Shown here: one piece after another, positions 43,508-52,684 of the stretch
Position numbering within the stretch: the stretch's first letter is position 1
How the letters are laid out: each line of letters begins with the position of its first letter
From: Craterilacuibacter sp. RT1T
GTDB lineage: Bacteria > Pseudomonadota > Gammaproteobacteria > Burkholderiales > Chromobacteriaceae
Direction of reading: 5' to 3'
Assembly: GCF_023502145.1 (NCBI RefSeq)
Contig: NZ_JAMFLI010000003.1
Location: 124,001-188,000, forward strand
DNA: 64,000 bases
Notes under the pieces: generated by a model
Told to the model about the DNA's origin: nothing
Databases searched by the model: none
What the model saw: only the letters and a program-made list of their open reading frames with translations
Position numbers and translations under genes: made by a program

Positions 43508-45700
43508 ATGAAACTGTGTCGAATATTACTCACTTCTATTTTATTCGCTGTTGCCGCCCATCCTGCCTTAGCCAATTTGTCGATGCCCCCTCGCATTGGC
43601 GTCGTATTGGGTGGCGGCGGTGCGCGTGGTTTTGCCCACCTTGGTGCGCTACAGGAGCTGGAAAAGCTGAAAATCCCCATCAGTTGCATCGCCGGTACCA
43701 GTGCGGGCTCGCTGATTGGCGGTATCTATGCAAGTGGTGTGCCATTGTCGCAGCTTGCCGACACCTTTGCCAGAACAGACTGGGATCTATTGACCTCGGG
43801 CAAGCCGCCTCGTGCCGATGTGCCTTATATCCGTAAGCGTGAAGATACCCGCAACTATCTTGATCTGACGTTAGGAGTGGTCGATGGCAAGCTGCGCCTG
43901 CCGCGCGGCGCTATCAATTCGCAGTCCATAGATCTTTATATACGTTACCTGACACGCGATGCGGCACCCGGCAGTTTTGACGAGCTGCCCATACCATTCA
44001 GGGCGCTGGCGACTGATCTGGAAACGGGGGACGCCGTGGTGTTTGACAAGGGTGATCTGTCTACGGCGCTGCGCGCCAGTATGGCGGTGCCCGGTGTGTT
44101 TGATGCTGTGAATGTCGATGGCCGCGTGCTGGTCGATGGCATGCTGGCGCGCAACCTGCCAGTGTCCGATATCAAGGGGCGCTGTGCCGATGTGGTGATT
44201 GCCATTGATGTGGGCGAGCCCCTGAAACAAAGCAAGGAGATCGAGAGCTGGCTGGATGTCTTGAGCCAAAGTATCAACCTGGGTGTTAATCGCAATGTGC
44301 GCGAGCAATTGGCTTTGCTTGGTCCGGATGATGTTTTGTTGCGTCCCAAGCTGGGCAGTACTTCGGCCACCGCTTTTTCCGACAGTATGGCCATTGCGGA
44401 AACCGGGCGTCAGGCGGTGCGTGAGCATGCAGCATTACTGTCCCGTTTCTCGCGCACGGATCAGGATTATCAGGCTTGGCGTGCCAGTTTAAAGCGTAAG
44501 GCAGCCCCTCACATCAATGCGGTAGAGCTCAAGGAAACCAGTACGGTCAATCGGCAGGCCTTGCAAGAAAAGCTGGCCATTCACGCGGGCGAGGTGTCGC
44601 AGAAGGATTTTCTCGACCGTTTGCAATCGGTGTTTGCCGAGGGGGATTACGACAGCCTGTCTTATACCTTACAGCATGCCGATGGACGCAATGTCGCTGC
44701 CGTGATGCCGGTGGAGCGTAATAGCGGCCCCAGTACGCTGCGTTTTGGTCTGAGTCTGGAGGGGGCGAGTGACGGAGACGCCACGTTTGCCTTGCTGGCC
44801 AGCCAGCGTCGGGTATGGATGAATGCGGCAGGCGGCACCTGGTTTAACGAAGCGCGGGTTGGCGAGAATTTGTATTTGGGTAGCGAATTTTATCAGCCCT
44901 TAACCGCCACATCGCCCTTTTTTGTTTCGGCGCGGGCTTTTGTACGTGACGATATGTATTCGCTGTATGACGGCTCGCATAAGCGGCTGGCTGACTTCAA
45001 TCTGCGCGAGCGCCAGCTAGGTCTGGCAGGGGGGCTTGCGCTGGGCAAGTATGGCGAGTGGCGATTGGGCCTGTTTAAGGGGGATCTCGACTCCGGCGTC
45101 AAGGTGGGCGATCCGGCCTTGCTGCCAGACACCCGCTACCATATCGGCGGCATCGAGACCTCGCTCACCATTGACCAGTTCGATAATCCACGCTGGCCGC
45201 GCAAGGGCTACGCCATGCAGTTGAAGGTGCAAAAAGCCATTGAGGCCTGGACCGACCCGGCCTTTGACCAACTCACCACTTTCGACGGCAGCTTTGATTA
45301 TGTCACCACCACGGCGCAGGATCTGACCTTGCGTCTGACCGGCAAGTTTAATGGTGCTACTGACGAAGGCCGCTATATTGCCCCCTTGGGCGGCTTCCTT
45401 AATTTATCCGGTTACCAGAAGGATGAGTTGTTAGGCCAGCGCGCGGCCCTGGCCAGAGCCATGGCTTACTGGCGTGTGGCCTCTTTGCCTTCGGCTCTGG
45501 GTACCGGTGTGTATCTGGGGGGCTCGCTTGAGGCCGGGCGGGTGTAGGGCGGGCTGTGGCAAGAGAAACGCAGCAGCTGGCTGCCTGCCGGCTCGGTATT
45601 TGTCGGTGCCGACTCGCTGATCGGGCCCTTGTTTATCGGTGCCGGATATGGCGAGGGTGGGCGCCTGATTGGCTATTTCTATCTGGGGGCGGATTACTGA
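43508..45700 (+). pseudogene. Patatin-like type Vd autotransporter, interrupted by in-frame TAG
   Basis: Signal peptide (MKLCRILLTSILFAVAAHPALA), patatin phospholipase domain with oxyanion GGGGARG (about 35), nucleophile in GTSAGS (about 62-67) and the Asp-Gly dyad in LVDGML (about 211), a POTRA-like region (about 330-390), and a beta-barrel of the bacterial surface antigen type. This is the PlpD/type Vd layout. The frame is cut by TAG at 45545-45547, but continues in the same frame for exactly 50 codons to TGA at 45700, ending LIGYFYLGADY with the terminal aromatic BAM signal. The stop removes the last barrel strands. True nonsense mutation, readthrough or sequencing error remain possible. 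Confidence 0.82.
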
Positions 45701-45739
45701 TTAGCATGGGCATGCTCGGCTTAGCCTTGCCATTAGGTA

Positions 45740-45756
45740 ATGTTATACAGTAACAT
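45740..45756 (+). promoter_or_regulatory. Zur box before zur
   Basis: ATGTTATACAGTAACAT has perfect 6-bp arms (ATGTTA/TAACAT) around five bases and resembles the zinc-regulator operator with GTTATA/TATAAC arms. It lies 35 bases before the zur start. Confidence 0.65.
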
Positions 45757-45790
45757 CCGCGGTCTTGAAAATGGCCGGGGATGGCGTGCG

Positions 45791-46225
45791 ATGGATACGC
45801 AACATTATTTGCAAGCGGCAGAGCGGCTTTGCGCCGCTAATGGCGGCAAGCTGACCGAGCTCAGACGCCAGGTGCTGGAGCTGGTGCTGGGCTACCCCGG
45901 CGTGGTCAAGGCCTATCAGGTGCTGGCCGATTTACAGCGCGACCGCGGTGCGGCCGCGCCCCCTACCGTCTATCGTGCGCTGGACTATCTGGCTCAGTAC
46001 GGCATGCTGCATCGTGTCGATGCCTTGAATGGCTATATTGTCTGTCACCATTTCGAGTGCAGCCATCAAGCGCTGATTCTGGCCTGCGAGCAGTGTGGCG
46101 GGGTCGAAGAACTCGATGCCGACGCGACTTTCCAGTCTCTTTCCCAAACAACGGCCCGTGCCGGTTTTGTGCCGCGTGCACAAAGTCTGGTGCTGACCGG
46201 CAGTTGCAAGCATTGCCATTCATGA
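45791..46225 (+). CDS. zur: Zinc uptake regulator Zur (Fur family)
   Basis: A 144-residue Fur-type regulator. The winged helix includes LTELRRQVLELVLGYPGVVKAYQVL and PPTVYRALDYLAQYGMLHRV. The dimer domain has HHFECSHQALILACEQCGGVEEL and ends GSCKHCHS, giving the two CxxC pairs of the structural zinc site. First gene of a zinc operon, preceded by a palindromic Zur-like box, so probably autoregulated. The start at 45791 excludes an upstream in-frame leader lying in the operator. It overlaps the next gene in ATGA. Confidence 0.9.
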   Translation: MDTQHYLQAAERLCAANGGKLTELRRQVLELVLGYPGVVKAYQVLADLQRDRGAAAPPTVYRALDYLAQYGMLHRVDALNGYIVCHHFECSHQALILACEQCGGVEELDADATFQSLSQTTARAGFVPRAQSLVLTGSCKHCHS

Positions 46226-47145
46226 AAAAAACTCTAGTCAATCTGCTCAGCGGCTTTCTCGGTGTCGGCAAAACCACCGTATTGCGCCATCTGATCGCGC
46301 ATAAGCCGGCACACGAGCGCTGGGCCATTATTGTCAACGAATTCGGCGAGATCGGTATCGATGGTGCCGTGCTCTCCGATGGCGAGGTGCCGGTGGCCGA
46401 AATCGCCGGCGGCTGCCTGTGTTGTGTGGCTGGGCCGCAAATGACCGTGACCGTTGCCACCTTGCTACGGCGCGAACGCCCTGACCGGCTGATTATCGAA
46501 GCCAGTGGCCTTGCCCACGCCGCCAGCGTAATCGACGAGTTGCGCGCCAAGCCCCTGGGCGATGCGCTGGAGGTCGGCGCGGTGCTGACGCTGGTCGATC
46601 CGCGCCAGTTTGTGAACCCCGATTACGCCTTGCAGCCGCTTTATCGCGATCAGGTTGCCATTGCCGATGTCTTGCTGGCGACCAAGCTGGATTTGTGCGA
46701 CAGCGCAACGCTGGACGCATTTCGCGACAAGGCGGCGGCATTGTTCCCGGCCAAAATGCTGGTGGCTGAAGTCGCACAAGGCGCGGCGGATCCGGCTTGG
46801 CTGGGCCTGATGCCGGCAGCCAAGCCGCGTTATCGTCCGGCCCTGGCCAAAGGCGCCGATAGTGGTTGGCAGTCGCAGGGCTGGACCTTTCCTCCTGAGC
46901 GCGACTTCGACGGCGAGCGTCTGACCCGCCTGTTCGATGATCTGCCGCAGCGGGTGCCCGGCCTGGTGCGGGCCAAAGGGGTGTTTCGCGTGCTGGGGAG
47001 CTGGGTGTGGCTGAACTGGAGTGAAGGGCAGTGGGGGGCGGCGCAAGTTGCCTGGCGGCGTGACAGCCGCTTTGAAGTGATTGCGCCCGAAATCGATGCC
47101 GCCGCGCTTGAGTCGGCGCTCAATGCCTGTCTGGAGCCGCTCTGA
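46222..47145 (+). CDS. CobW/COG0523-family GTPase, probable zinc metallochaperone
   Basis: A 307-residue GTPase with Walker A GFLGVGKTTVLRHL, the metal motif GGCLCC (CxCC) and Walker B LIIEASGLAHA; NKxD is represented by TKLD. The C-terminal CobW domain includes RVPGLVRAKGVFRV. Co-location with Zur and ZnuCBA points to zinc handling (ZigA/ZNG1-like) rather than cobalamin. It starts inside the zur stop codon region and ends on the next ORF's start. Confidence 0.9.
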   Translation: MKKTLVNLLSGFLGVGKTTVLRHLIAHKPAHERWAIIVNEFGEIGIDGAVLSDGEVPVAEIAGGCLCCVAGPQMTVTVATLLRRERPDRLIIEASGLAHAASVIDELRAKPLGDALEVGAVLTLVDPRQFVNPDYALQPLYRDQVAIADVLLATKLDLCDSATLDAFRDKAAALFPAKMLVAEVAQGAADPAWLGLMPAAKPRYRPALAKGADSGWQSQGWTFPPERDFDGERLTRLFDDLPQRVPGLVRAKGVFRVLGSWVWLNWSEGQWGAAQVAWRRDSRFEVIAPEIDAAALESALNACLEPL

Positions 47146-47288
47146 TGCATGCGCATACGCACGAAAAACCGCGCCGTCCGCGCCTGAGTCTGATCACGAT
47201 GTCGGCACTCGATCGTTTGCTGGGCGTGGCCGTCCTGCTGATTATCTTGTGGACACTGGTGGCGTGGGCGCTGGGGGCGAATGCATGA
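47145..47288 (+). CDS. 47-residue small membrane protein in the zinc operon
   Basis: ATG 47145 overlaps the GTPase stop (TGATG) and its TGA overlaps the znuC ATG (ATGA), so it fills the gap exactly. The product starts MHAHTHEKPRRPRL, with His at positions 2, 4 and 6, and has one hydrophobic helix at about residues 25-43 (LLGVAVLLIILWTLVAWAL). I do not recognise it. The tight coupling and His-rich start suggest a role in zinc uptake, which is inference. Confidence 0.65.
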   Translation: MHAHTHEKPRRPRLSLITMSALDRLLGVAVLLIILWTLVAWALGANA

Positions 47289-48028
47289 AAATAGCCCTCA
47301 AAAACCTGACGGTTTCCTATCAGCGCCATCCCGCCGTACACCACGCATCGGGCGAATTTGTACTGGGAGACGCGACGGCGATTTTCGGGCCGAATGGCGC
47401 GGGGAAAAGCACCTTGCTCAAGGCGATGATGGGTGCGCTTAAACCGGATGCGGGCGCGGTGGAATTGTTCGGTCTTGCGGTGCGAGACCTCGCCTATTTG
47501 CCGCAACAGTCGGAAATAGACCGCTCCTTGCCGGTGTCGGTGACCGATCTGGTGGCGACCGGTCTATGGCATGAGTCCGGCGCTTTTGGCCGCATGGGGC
47601 GGCCTGCGCTGGCACGGGTGGCCCATGCGCTCGAGCAGGTGGGGCTCTCCGGTTTTGCCGATCGTCCTATCAGCGCCTTGTCCAGCGGGCAATTTCAGCG
47701 CGTTTTGTTTGCTCGCATCCTGGTGCAGGACGCACGACTGATTCTGCTGGACGAGCCCTTTAACGCGGTGGATGCCAAGACGACATTCGACCTGCTGGAA
47801 CTGGTACGGCAATGGAAAGAGGAGGGCAGAACGGTGATTGCCGTGTTGCACGACTATGAACAGGTGCGTGCCTATTTCCCTTATACCTTGCTGATGGGGC
47901 GTGAAGTGATTGCCTGGGGGGAGACCGACACAGTCTTGACCGACGCCAATTTGCGCCGTGCAGTCGATCGCACCGCCAGCTGGCACGACAAGGCGCCGGT
48001 ATGCCAAACCGACGAGGAGGCCGCATGA
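47285..48028 (+). CDS. znuC: Zinc ABC transporter ATP-binding protein
   Basis: A 247-residue ABC ATPase with Walker A FGPNGAGKSTLLKAM, signature ALSSGQFQRVLFARI and Walker B LILLDEPFNAVD. It powers the ZnuB permease. The start overlaps the 47-residue ORF and its end overlaps znuB, both in ATGA. Zn2+ specificity follows from Zur and the His-rich ZnuA. Confidence 0.93.
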   Translation: MKIALKNLTVSYQRHPAVHHASGEFVLGDATAIFGPNGAGKSTLLKAMMGALKPDAGAVELFGLAVRDLAYLPQQSEIDRSLPVSVTDLVATGLWHESGAFGRMGRPALARVAHALEQVGLSGFADRPISALSSGQFQRVLFARILVQDARLILLDEPFNAVDAKTTFDLLELVRQWKEEGRTVIAVLHDYEQVRAYFPYTLLMGREVIAWGETDTVLTDANLRRAVDRTASWHDKAPVCQTDEEAA

Positions 48029-48906
48029 TCTGGCAGACTATCTATGATTTTGCCTTTGCGCCTTTTGTCGAGTTCAGCTTTATGCGCCGTGCGCTGGTGG
48101 CCTGTATCGCGCTGGCGTTAGGCTCGGCCCCGATCGGCCTGCTGCTGGTTATGCGGCGTATGAGTCTGATGGGCGACGCCATGAGCCATGCCGTGCTGCC
48201 CGGGGCCGCCATCGGCTTTATGCTGGCCGGTCTGTCCTTGCCTGCGATGAGCTTGGGCGGCTTTGTTGCCGGGGTGCTGGTTGCTATCTTGGCGGGGCTG
48301 GCAACGCGCTACACCTCGGTTAAGGAAGATGCGAGCTTTGCCGCGTTTTACCTGTTGTCGCTGGCTGCCGGTGTCTTGCTGGTTTCCGTGAGCGGCAGCA
48401 ATGTCGACCTGATGCACATCCTGTTCGGTTCGGTGCTGGCGGTGGATGATATGGCCTTGCTGCTGGTGGCCGGCGTGGCCTCCGTCACCCTGACCATGCT
48501 GGCGATTATCTGGCGTCCGCTGTTGCTGGAGTGTCTGGATCCGGTGTTTTTGTCAGCCGTACGCGGTGGCGGGCAATGGTGGCACCAGTTGTTTTTGCTG
48601 CTGGTGGTGCTGAATCTGGTTGCCGGTTTTCAGGCGCTGGGCACCTTGATGGCGGTGGGGCTGATGATGCTGCCGGCGATTACCGCGCGTTTGTGGGCGC
48701 AAAGTGTAGGCGGCATGCTGCTTTGGTCGGTGAGCGTGGCCATGCTGTCCGGTTTTGGCGGGCTGCTGTTGTCTTACCATGTGGAGTTGCCATCCGGCCC
48801 TTCCATCATCCTGCTGGCCGGTCTGTTCTATCTGGTTTCCTTATTGGTCGGTTCGCAAGGCGGCGCCCTGCCGCGCTATATCCGTGCCCGGCATTTTGAA
48901 GAGTAA
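48025..48906 (+). CDS. znuB: Zinc ABC transporter permease
   Basis: A 293-residue inner-membrane protein of the ABC-3 family with about eight helices. LLVMRRMSLMGDAMSHAVLPGAAIGFML is the conserved N-terminal signature and ALGTLMAVGLMMLPAITARLWA the coupling region. Start at 48025 (MIWQTIYDF) is coupled to znuC; an upstream in-frame ATG at 48001 lies within znuC. Confidence 0.94.
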   Translation: MIWQTIYDFAFAPFVEFSFMRRALVACIALALGSAPIGLLLVMRRMSLMGDAMSHAVLPGAAIGFMLAGLSLPAMSLGGFVAGVLVAILAGLATRYTSVKEDASFAAFYLLSLAAGVLLVSVSGSNVDLMHILFGSVLAVDDMALLLVAGVASVTLTMLAIIWRPLLLECLDPVFLSAVRGGGQWWHQLFLLLVVLNLVAGFQALGTLMAVGLMMLPAITARLWAQSVGGMLLWSVSVAMLSGFGGLLLSYHVELPSGPSIILLAGLFYLVSLLVGSQGGALPRYIRARHFEE

Positions 48907-48909
48907 AAC

Positions 48910-49794
48910 ATGAAAAAATTTGTCATGCTGCTGATGGCCGTGCTGCCTTTATCGGCCTGGGCCAAGATGCCGGTGGTTGCCAGCTTCAGCATTGTTGCCG
49001 ATATCACGCGTGAAATTGGCGGCGACCGGGTCGAGGTGGTGTCGCTGGTCGGGCCGGATCAGGATGCGCATGTATTTCAGCCTAAGCCGGCCGACGTCAA
49101 GCGGGTCGGTGAGGCCAAGGTTTTTGTGGTCAACGGTTTGGGCTACGAGGGCTGGATGGAGCGCCTGACACGCGCCGCCAACTTCAAGGGTGTCGTCGTG
49201 GCGGCAGCCTCCGGTGTTTCCGCTCTTAAAGTGGCGAGTGATGATCACGGCCATGGACATAGTCATGGCGCTGTTGACCCCCATGCCTGGCATGATCCGG
49301 CACGGGTACAAAACTACATCCATAATATCGAGGCTGGTTTAATTAAGGCCGACCCTGCTGGGCGCGATGTCTATCGCCAGCGTGCGGCGGCTTATTCGGC
49401 CAAGGTCAAGGCGATGGATACATGGGCGGCCCGGCAGTTTGCCGCCATACCACAGGCGCAGCGCAAGGTATTGAGCTCGCACAATGCCTTTGCTTATCTC
49501 GGCGCGCGTTACCAGATCAGCTTTTTGGCTCCGCAAGGGGTGAGTACCGATGCCGAAGCTTCGGCCAAATCGGTCGCCCGACTTGTGCGTCAGGTCAAGC
49601 AGGAAAATATACGGGCCGTATTTGCCGAAAATATGGCCAGCCAGCGCCTGATGGATCAGCTTTCGCGTGAAGCGGGTGTCAAGGTGGGTGGCAAGCTGTA
49701 TTCGGATGCCTTGTCGCCCTCGGGTGGGCCGGCGGACAGCTATCTTGCACTGTTCCGCCATAATGTTTCGGCTATTGTGGCAGCGCTTAAATAA
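48910..49794 (+). CDS. znuA: Zinc ABC transporter substrate-binding protein
   Basis: A 294-residue periplasmic cluster A-I binding protein. The signal peptide ends SAWA. Metal ligands are in QDAHVFQPKPADV, the His loop DDHGHGHSHGAVDPHAWHD (about residues 113-131), SSHNAFAYLGARY and the final Asp region. The short His-rich loop is typical of ZnuA. It is the last gene of the zur operon and overlaps the 3' end of the convergent gene by eight bases. Confidence 0.93.
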   Translation: MKKFVMLLMAVLPLSAWAKMPVVASFSIVADITREIGGDRVEVVSLVGPDQDAHVFQPKPADVKRVGEAKVFVVNGLGYEGWMERLTRAANFKGVVVAAASGVSALKVASDDHGHGHSHGAVDPHAWHDPARVQNYIHNIEAGLIKADPAGRDVYRQRAAAYSAKVKAMDTWAARQFAAIPQAQRKVLSSHNAFAYLGARYQISFLAPQGVSTDAEASAKSVARLVRQVKQENIRAVFAENMASQRLMDQLSREAGVKVGGKLYSDALSPSGGPADSYLALFRHNVSAIVAALK

Positions 49795-50455
49795 GCGCCA
49801 GCCGCAATAAGGGGATGATGCCGGTCAGTGCAACCAGCAAGCCGGCGCTCAGCCTGACATAGCGCTGCTGCAGTAGCTGTTTCAGCCGTGTGGTAAACAC
49901 GCCCATCAGCAGCAAGTTGGGCAGGGTGCCCAAGGCAAAGGCCAGCATCAGCAGCGCGCCATGAGCGGCACTTGCGCTAGCCAGTGCCGACAGGCTGGCG
50001 CTATATACGAGGCCGCAGGGCAGCCAGCCCCAGAGCGCACCGACAGCCAGTGCTTGTGGCAGTGTCCTGATCGGTAACAGGCGCCGTGACAGCGGTTGCA
50101 AGCGGTGCCAGAGCGGGCGACCTATCGCCTCTATCCGGGTCAATAAACTGGACAGCCCAGCCAGATACAAGCCCATCAGGATCAGAATCAGATTGGCCGC
50201 AATATAAAGTAGCTGCTGTACCTGTGCCAGATGTCCGCCGGACAGGGCAAAACCGCTGATGCCGCCGGCTAATGCTCCGATCAGTACATAGCTGGCGATG
50301 CGGCCGGTGTTGTAGCCGACGAGCAGTAAGCTGTTGGCGTGATGCTTGGCGTGTTGTGGTGACAAGGCTGCCACTATGCCGCCACACATGCCCAGGCAAT
50401 GACCCCCGCCGAGCAAACCTGCAACAAAAAGAGAAAACAGACTGGTTTCCAGCAT
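49787..50455 (-). CDS. UreH-like / TauE-SafE family membrane protein
   Basis: A 222-residue protein with six predicted helices. The N-terminal GLLGGGHCLGMCGGIVAAL is the Cys/His motif of the UreH-2 (SafE-like) group, often found near cytochrome-oxidase and copper genes. VGYNTGRIASYVLIGALAGG and WGWLPCGLVYSASL complete the pattern. It may carry a metal or sulfur compound; substrate unknown. It is convergent with znuA, overlapping it by eight bases. Confidence 0.85.
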   Translation of the reverse strand: MLETSLFSLFVAGLLGGGHCLGMCGGIVAALSPQHAKHHANSLLLVGYNTGRIASYVLIGALAGGISGFALSGGHLAQVQQLLYIAANLILILMGLYLAGLSSLLTRIEAIGRPLWHRLQPLSRRLLPIRTLPQALAVGALWGWLPCGLVYSASLSALASASAAHGALLMLAFALGTLPNLLLMGVFTTRLKQLLQQRYVRLSAGLLVALTGIIPLLRLALI

Positions 50456-50706
50456 GGTGGCCTGTAAAAAATTCAGATTTTAACAGGCTCTGCTTAGATA
50501 TACGGCTGCTGCTTGTCTATAAAGCATGAGTTATCTATCTGTGCCATGCCAGTGTCGAATTGTACGCGTAGCTAAGAAAGCCTGAGAACGGGCGTTCAGC
50601 TTGCTATCGATCTGGTTTTAAAGAACTCAAGGATTGTATTTTAAGTGGCTTAGATGGCGTCTTGTGTCTAGAGCTATTTATGCAGAACAAGATTAAAGGA
50701 GTGAAA

Positions 50707-51489
50707 ATGAAATTCATCGTAGTAGAAAAACTGGGGCAGTCTGCCATTGTGACCATTGACAATGGCCCTGCCAATACACTGGGGCTGGATGTTCTGGCTG
50801 AGCTGGAAGCTACGGTAAAAAGCTTGTCGAATGATGAGCATATCCGTGCGTTGGTGGTGACCGGTGCGGGCGAGCGCTTCTTTTGCTCGGGGGCTGATCT
50901 CAATATGTTTACCTCGGGTGACAAAGAAAAGGCTGCACAAGTCATTGATGCCTTTGACCGCTCATTTGCGGCTATCCGCAATTTTGACGGCGTGACCGTT
51001 GCAGCCATCAATGGCTATGCATTGGGCGGCGGGCTGGAACTTGCATTGTGCTGTGACTATATGGTGGCCGAGCAAGGTGCTTTGATGGGTTTGCCCGAGG
51101 CGCGGGTGGGGCTGATCCCGTGTGCCGGCGGCACCAAAATGCTGGCGGACAAAATCGGCAAGGCCTGGGCTAAACGCATTGTCTTGGGTGGCGAGACCGT
51201 GGATGCCCGCAAAGGCTTTGATATCGGCCTGCTGGAAGAGATTGTTGACCCCGGTTTTGCCAAAATTGTGGCGGTTAGTCTGGCGGAAAAAGTGGGGGGG
51301 CAAGGTGCGGGTGCCGTCGCTGCAGCACGACAGCTGATTGACAACGCCAGCGACGTGACGCTGACGGCTCAGTTGCTGGCGGAACGGTCTGCATTTCTTC
51401 AGCTGATAGGCAGTGCGGAACAATTGGAGGGCGTGCAGGCTTTTATTGAAAAGCGCAAGCCGATCTGGTGCCCAGAAGATGAAGACTAA
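50707..51489 (+). CDS. Enoyl-CoA hydratase/isomerase family protein
   Basis: A 260-residue crotonase-fold protein. FFCSGADLNMF gives the first oxyanion loop, AAINGYALGGGLELALCCDY the second, and GLPEARVGLIPCAGGTKML carries the catalytic Glu corresponding to Glu164 of rat enoyl-CoA hydratase. The other Glu (Glu144) position appears as E-L-A-L. AAAGGAGTGAAA gives a strong ribosome site. It is transcribed alone, convergent with the membrane-protein gene that follows. The actual acyl-CoA substrate is unknown. Confidence 0.88.
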   Translation: MKFIVVEKLGQSAIVTIDNGPANTLGLDVLAELEATVKSLSNDEHIRALVVTGAGERFFCSGADLNMFTSGDKEKAAQVIDAFDRSFAAIRNFDGVTVAAINGYALGGGLELALCCDYMVAEQGALMGLPEARVGLIPCAGGTKMLADKIGKAWAKRIVLGGETVDARKGFDIGLLEEIVDPGFAKIVAVSLAEKVGGQGAGAVAAARQLIDNASDVTLTAQLLAERSAFLQLIGSAEQLEGVQAFIEKRKPIWCPEDED

Positions 51490-52070
51490 GGCCGCCCAAG
51501 CATATAGCTAAGCGGAACCAGCAGCTGATGCGCCAGATTGAGCAGGATAGGGCTGGTGATGGCAAGCAGTACAAAAATAGACCAATGAGTCTGCCCGCTA
51601 TGCTTGGCCTCTGCCAGAAGTACGCGGTAAGCCGCATAGATCAGCAGCACCATCAGACTGGGGAGCAATAAATAGGCGGCAAGGATCTCGGGGTTTTTTA
51701 ATGATGCCAGGATTATGCCGCTATGCACGGCCAGATGAGCATGGTAATAAGCCTCAAGCTTATAGCCTTCTGCCGGATTGTGCCGGCGATGGCATGTCCA
51801 GCGGGAACTGCTAAGTGCCCATAAAGCCGAGGCGATGCCGATCACGGCATAAAAGTGCATGAGCGGCAGGTAAAGCGCCCAAAGCTTGAGAGAGGGCAGG
51901 GTCAGTTTGACCAGAATGGCGGCGATAAAGTAGGCCGCTAGCAGCGCTGCCATGCCGGTGGCACTGCGGCTGCGACAGATCAGCCAAACGCCATGTAACA
52001 GATACAGTAGTAGCATCAACGCAAGGCCGATGTTTGCCGTCATGACTAGCATGTACTCATGCTGTGCCAT
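51486..52070 (-). CDS. Unidentified membrane protein, 194 aa
   Basis: About five hydrophobic helices separated by short loops. The central loop (WTCHRRHNPAEGYKLEAYYHAHLAVHSG) is rich in His and Tyr. I do not recognise the family; the paired His residues on helix ends could hold haem or metal, but that is speculation. The ATG at 52070 overlaps the DUF484 gene by 25 bases; ATG 52052 or 52043 would reduce or remove the overlap. Part of the dapF-DUF484 transcript. Confidence 0.7.
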   Translation of the reverse strand: MAQHEYMLVMTANIGLALMLLLYLLHGVWLICRSRSATGMAALLAAYFIAAILVKLTLPSLKLWALYLPLMHFYAVIGIASALWALSSSRWTCHRRHNPAEGYKLEAYYHAHLAVHSGIILASLKNPEILAAYLLLPSLMVLLIYAAYRVLLAEAKHSGQTHWSIFVLLAITSPILLNLAHQLLVPLSYMLGRP

Positions 52071-52684
52071 AAGGCATGCGATAGGATGGCACCTATCTGT
52101 GACAGGTAGTGCGTATCTAGTTCGGGGCTAAAGCGGTCAGCGTCATCGCTTGCGATCACTAATAGGCCGAAGGCCTTCCCGTCGGGACTACGCAGGGCTA
52201 GTCTGGCAAAAGATTGCAGCACAGGCTCGGGCGAAAAGCAGGCCACAAGTTCTTCGCTTGCGTAGTGGCCACAGCTAGGCGCCTGCAGTTTGTGTGCCTG
52301 TTGCTGTAATGCAGGCGAAGCCAGACATTCGGGGGGCCATTGTTTGCTGCCCCATAAACGTATCAGCACCCGGTTCAGGCCAAACTGCTGTTCAAAACAT
52401 TCAAGCGCCGCCTGAATGCAGGCACTGCTTGAATGCCTTGGCAGCAGGCTCAGCGTCAGCTGATGTATACGGCCAAGCAATACTTCATTTTCCCTTGCCT
52501 GCTGCTGCCATTGTGCCAGTTGTTGCTTGATACCAGCATTTTGTGACTGCAGCTGGCGTATCTGCTGCTCGGCAAAGGGGATGATGATCTGGTCTTTGGG
52601 ATGCAGCCAGCCAAAGTATTCGGCTTTCTCCCGGATAAAATCCGGATTGTTCCGCAGAAAATCCAGTACCTCCTCGCTATGCAT
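52046..52684 (-). CDS. DUF484 family protein
   Basis: A 212-residue cytoplasmic protein. The N-terminus EVLDFLRNNPDFI followed by a coiled-coil (QQIRQLQSQNAGIKQQLAQWQQQ) and a GAF-like domain ending DDADRFSPELDTHYLSQIG is the DUF484 pattern. Usual genome context is dapF-DUF484-xerC; here dapF is present but xerC is 21 kb away. The start shares a base with the dapF stop. Confidence 0.9.
   Translation of the reverse strand: MHSEEVLDFLRNNPDFIREKAEYFGWLHPKDQIIIPFAEQQIRQLQSQNAGIKQQLAQWQQQARENEVLLGRIHQLTLSLLPRHSSSACIQAALECFEQQFGLNRVLIRLWGSKQWPPECLASPALQQQAHKLQAPSCGHYASEELVACFSPEPVLQSFARLALRSPDGKAFGLLVIASDDADRFSPELDTHYLSQIGAILSHALWHSMSTC

Noticed and set aside
45556-45753. Separate 65-codon gene after the patatin stop
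   Set aside because: The in-frame continuation of the autotransporter in another register explains this stretch better and ends with a proper outer-membrane signal.
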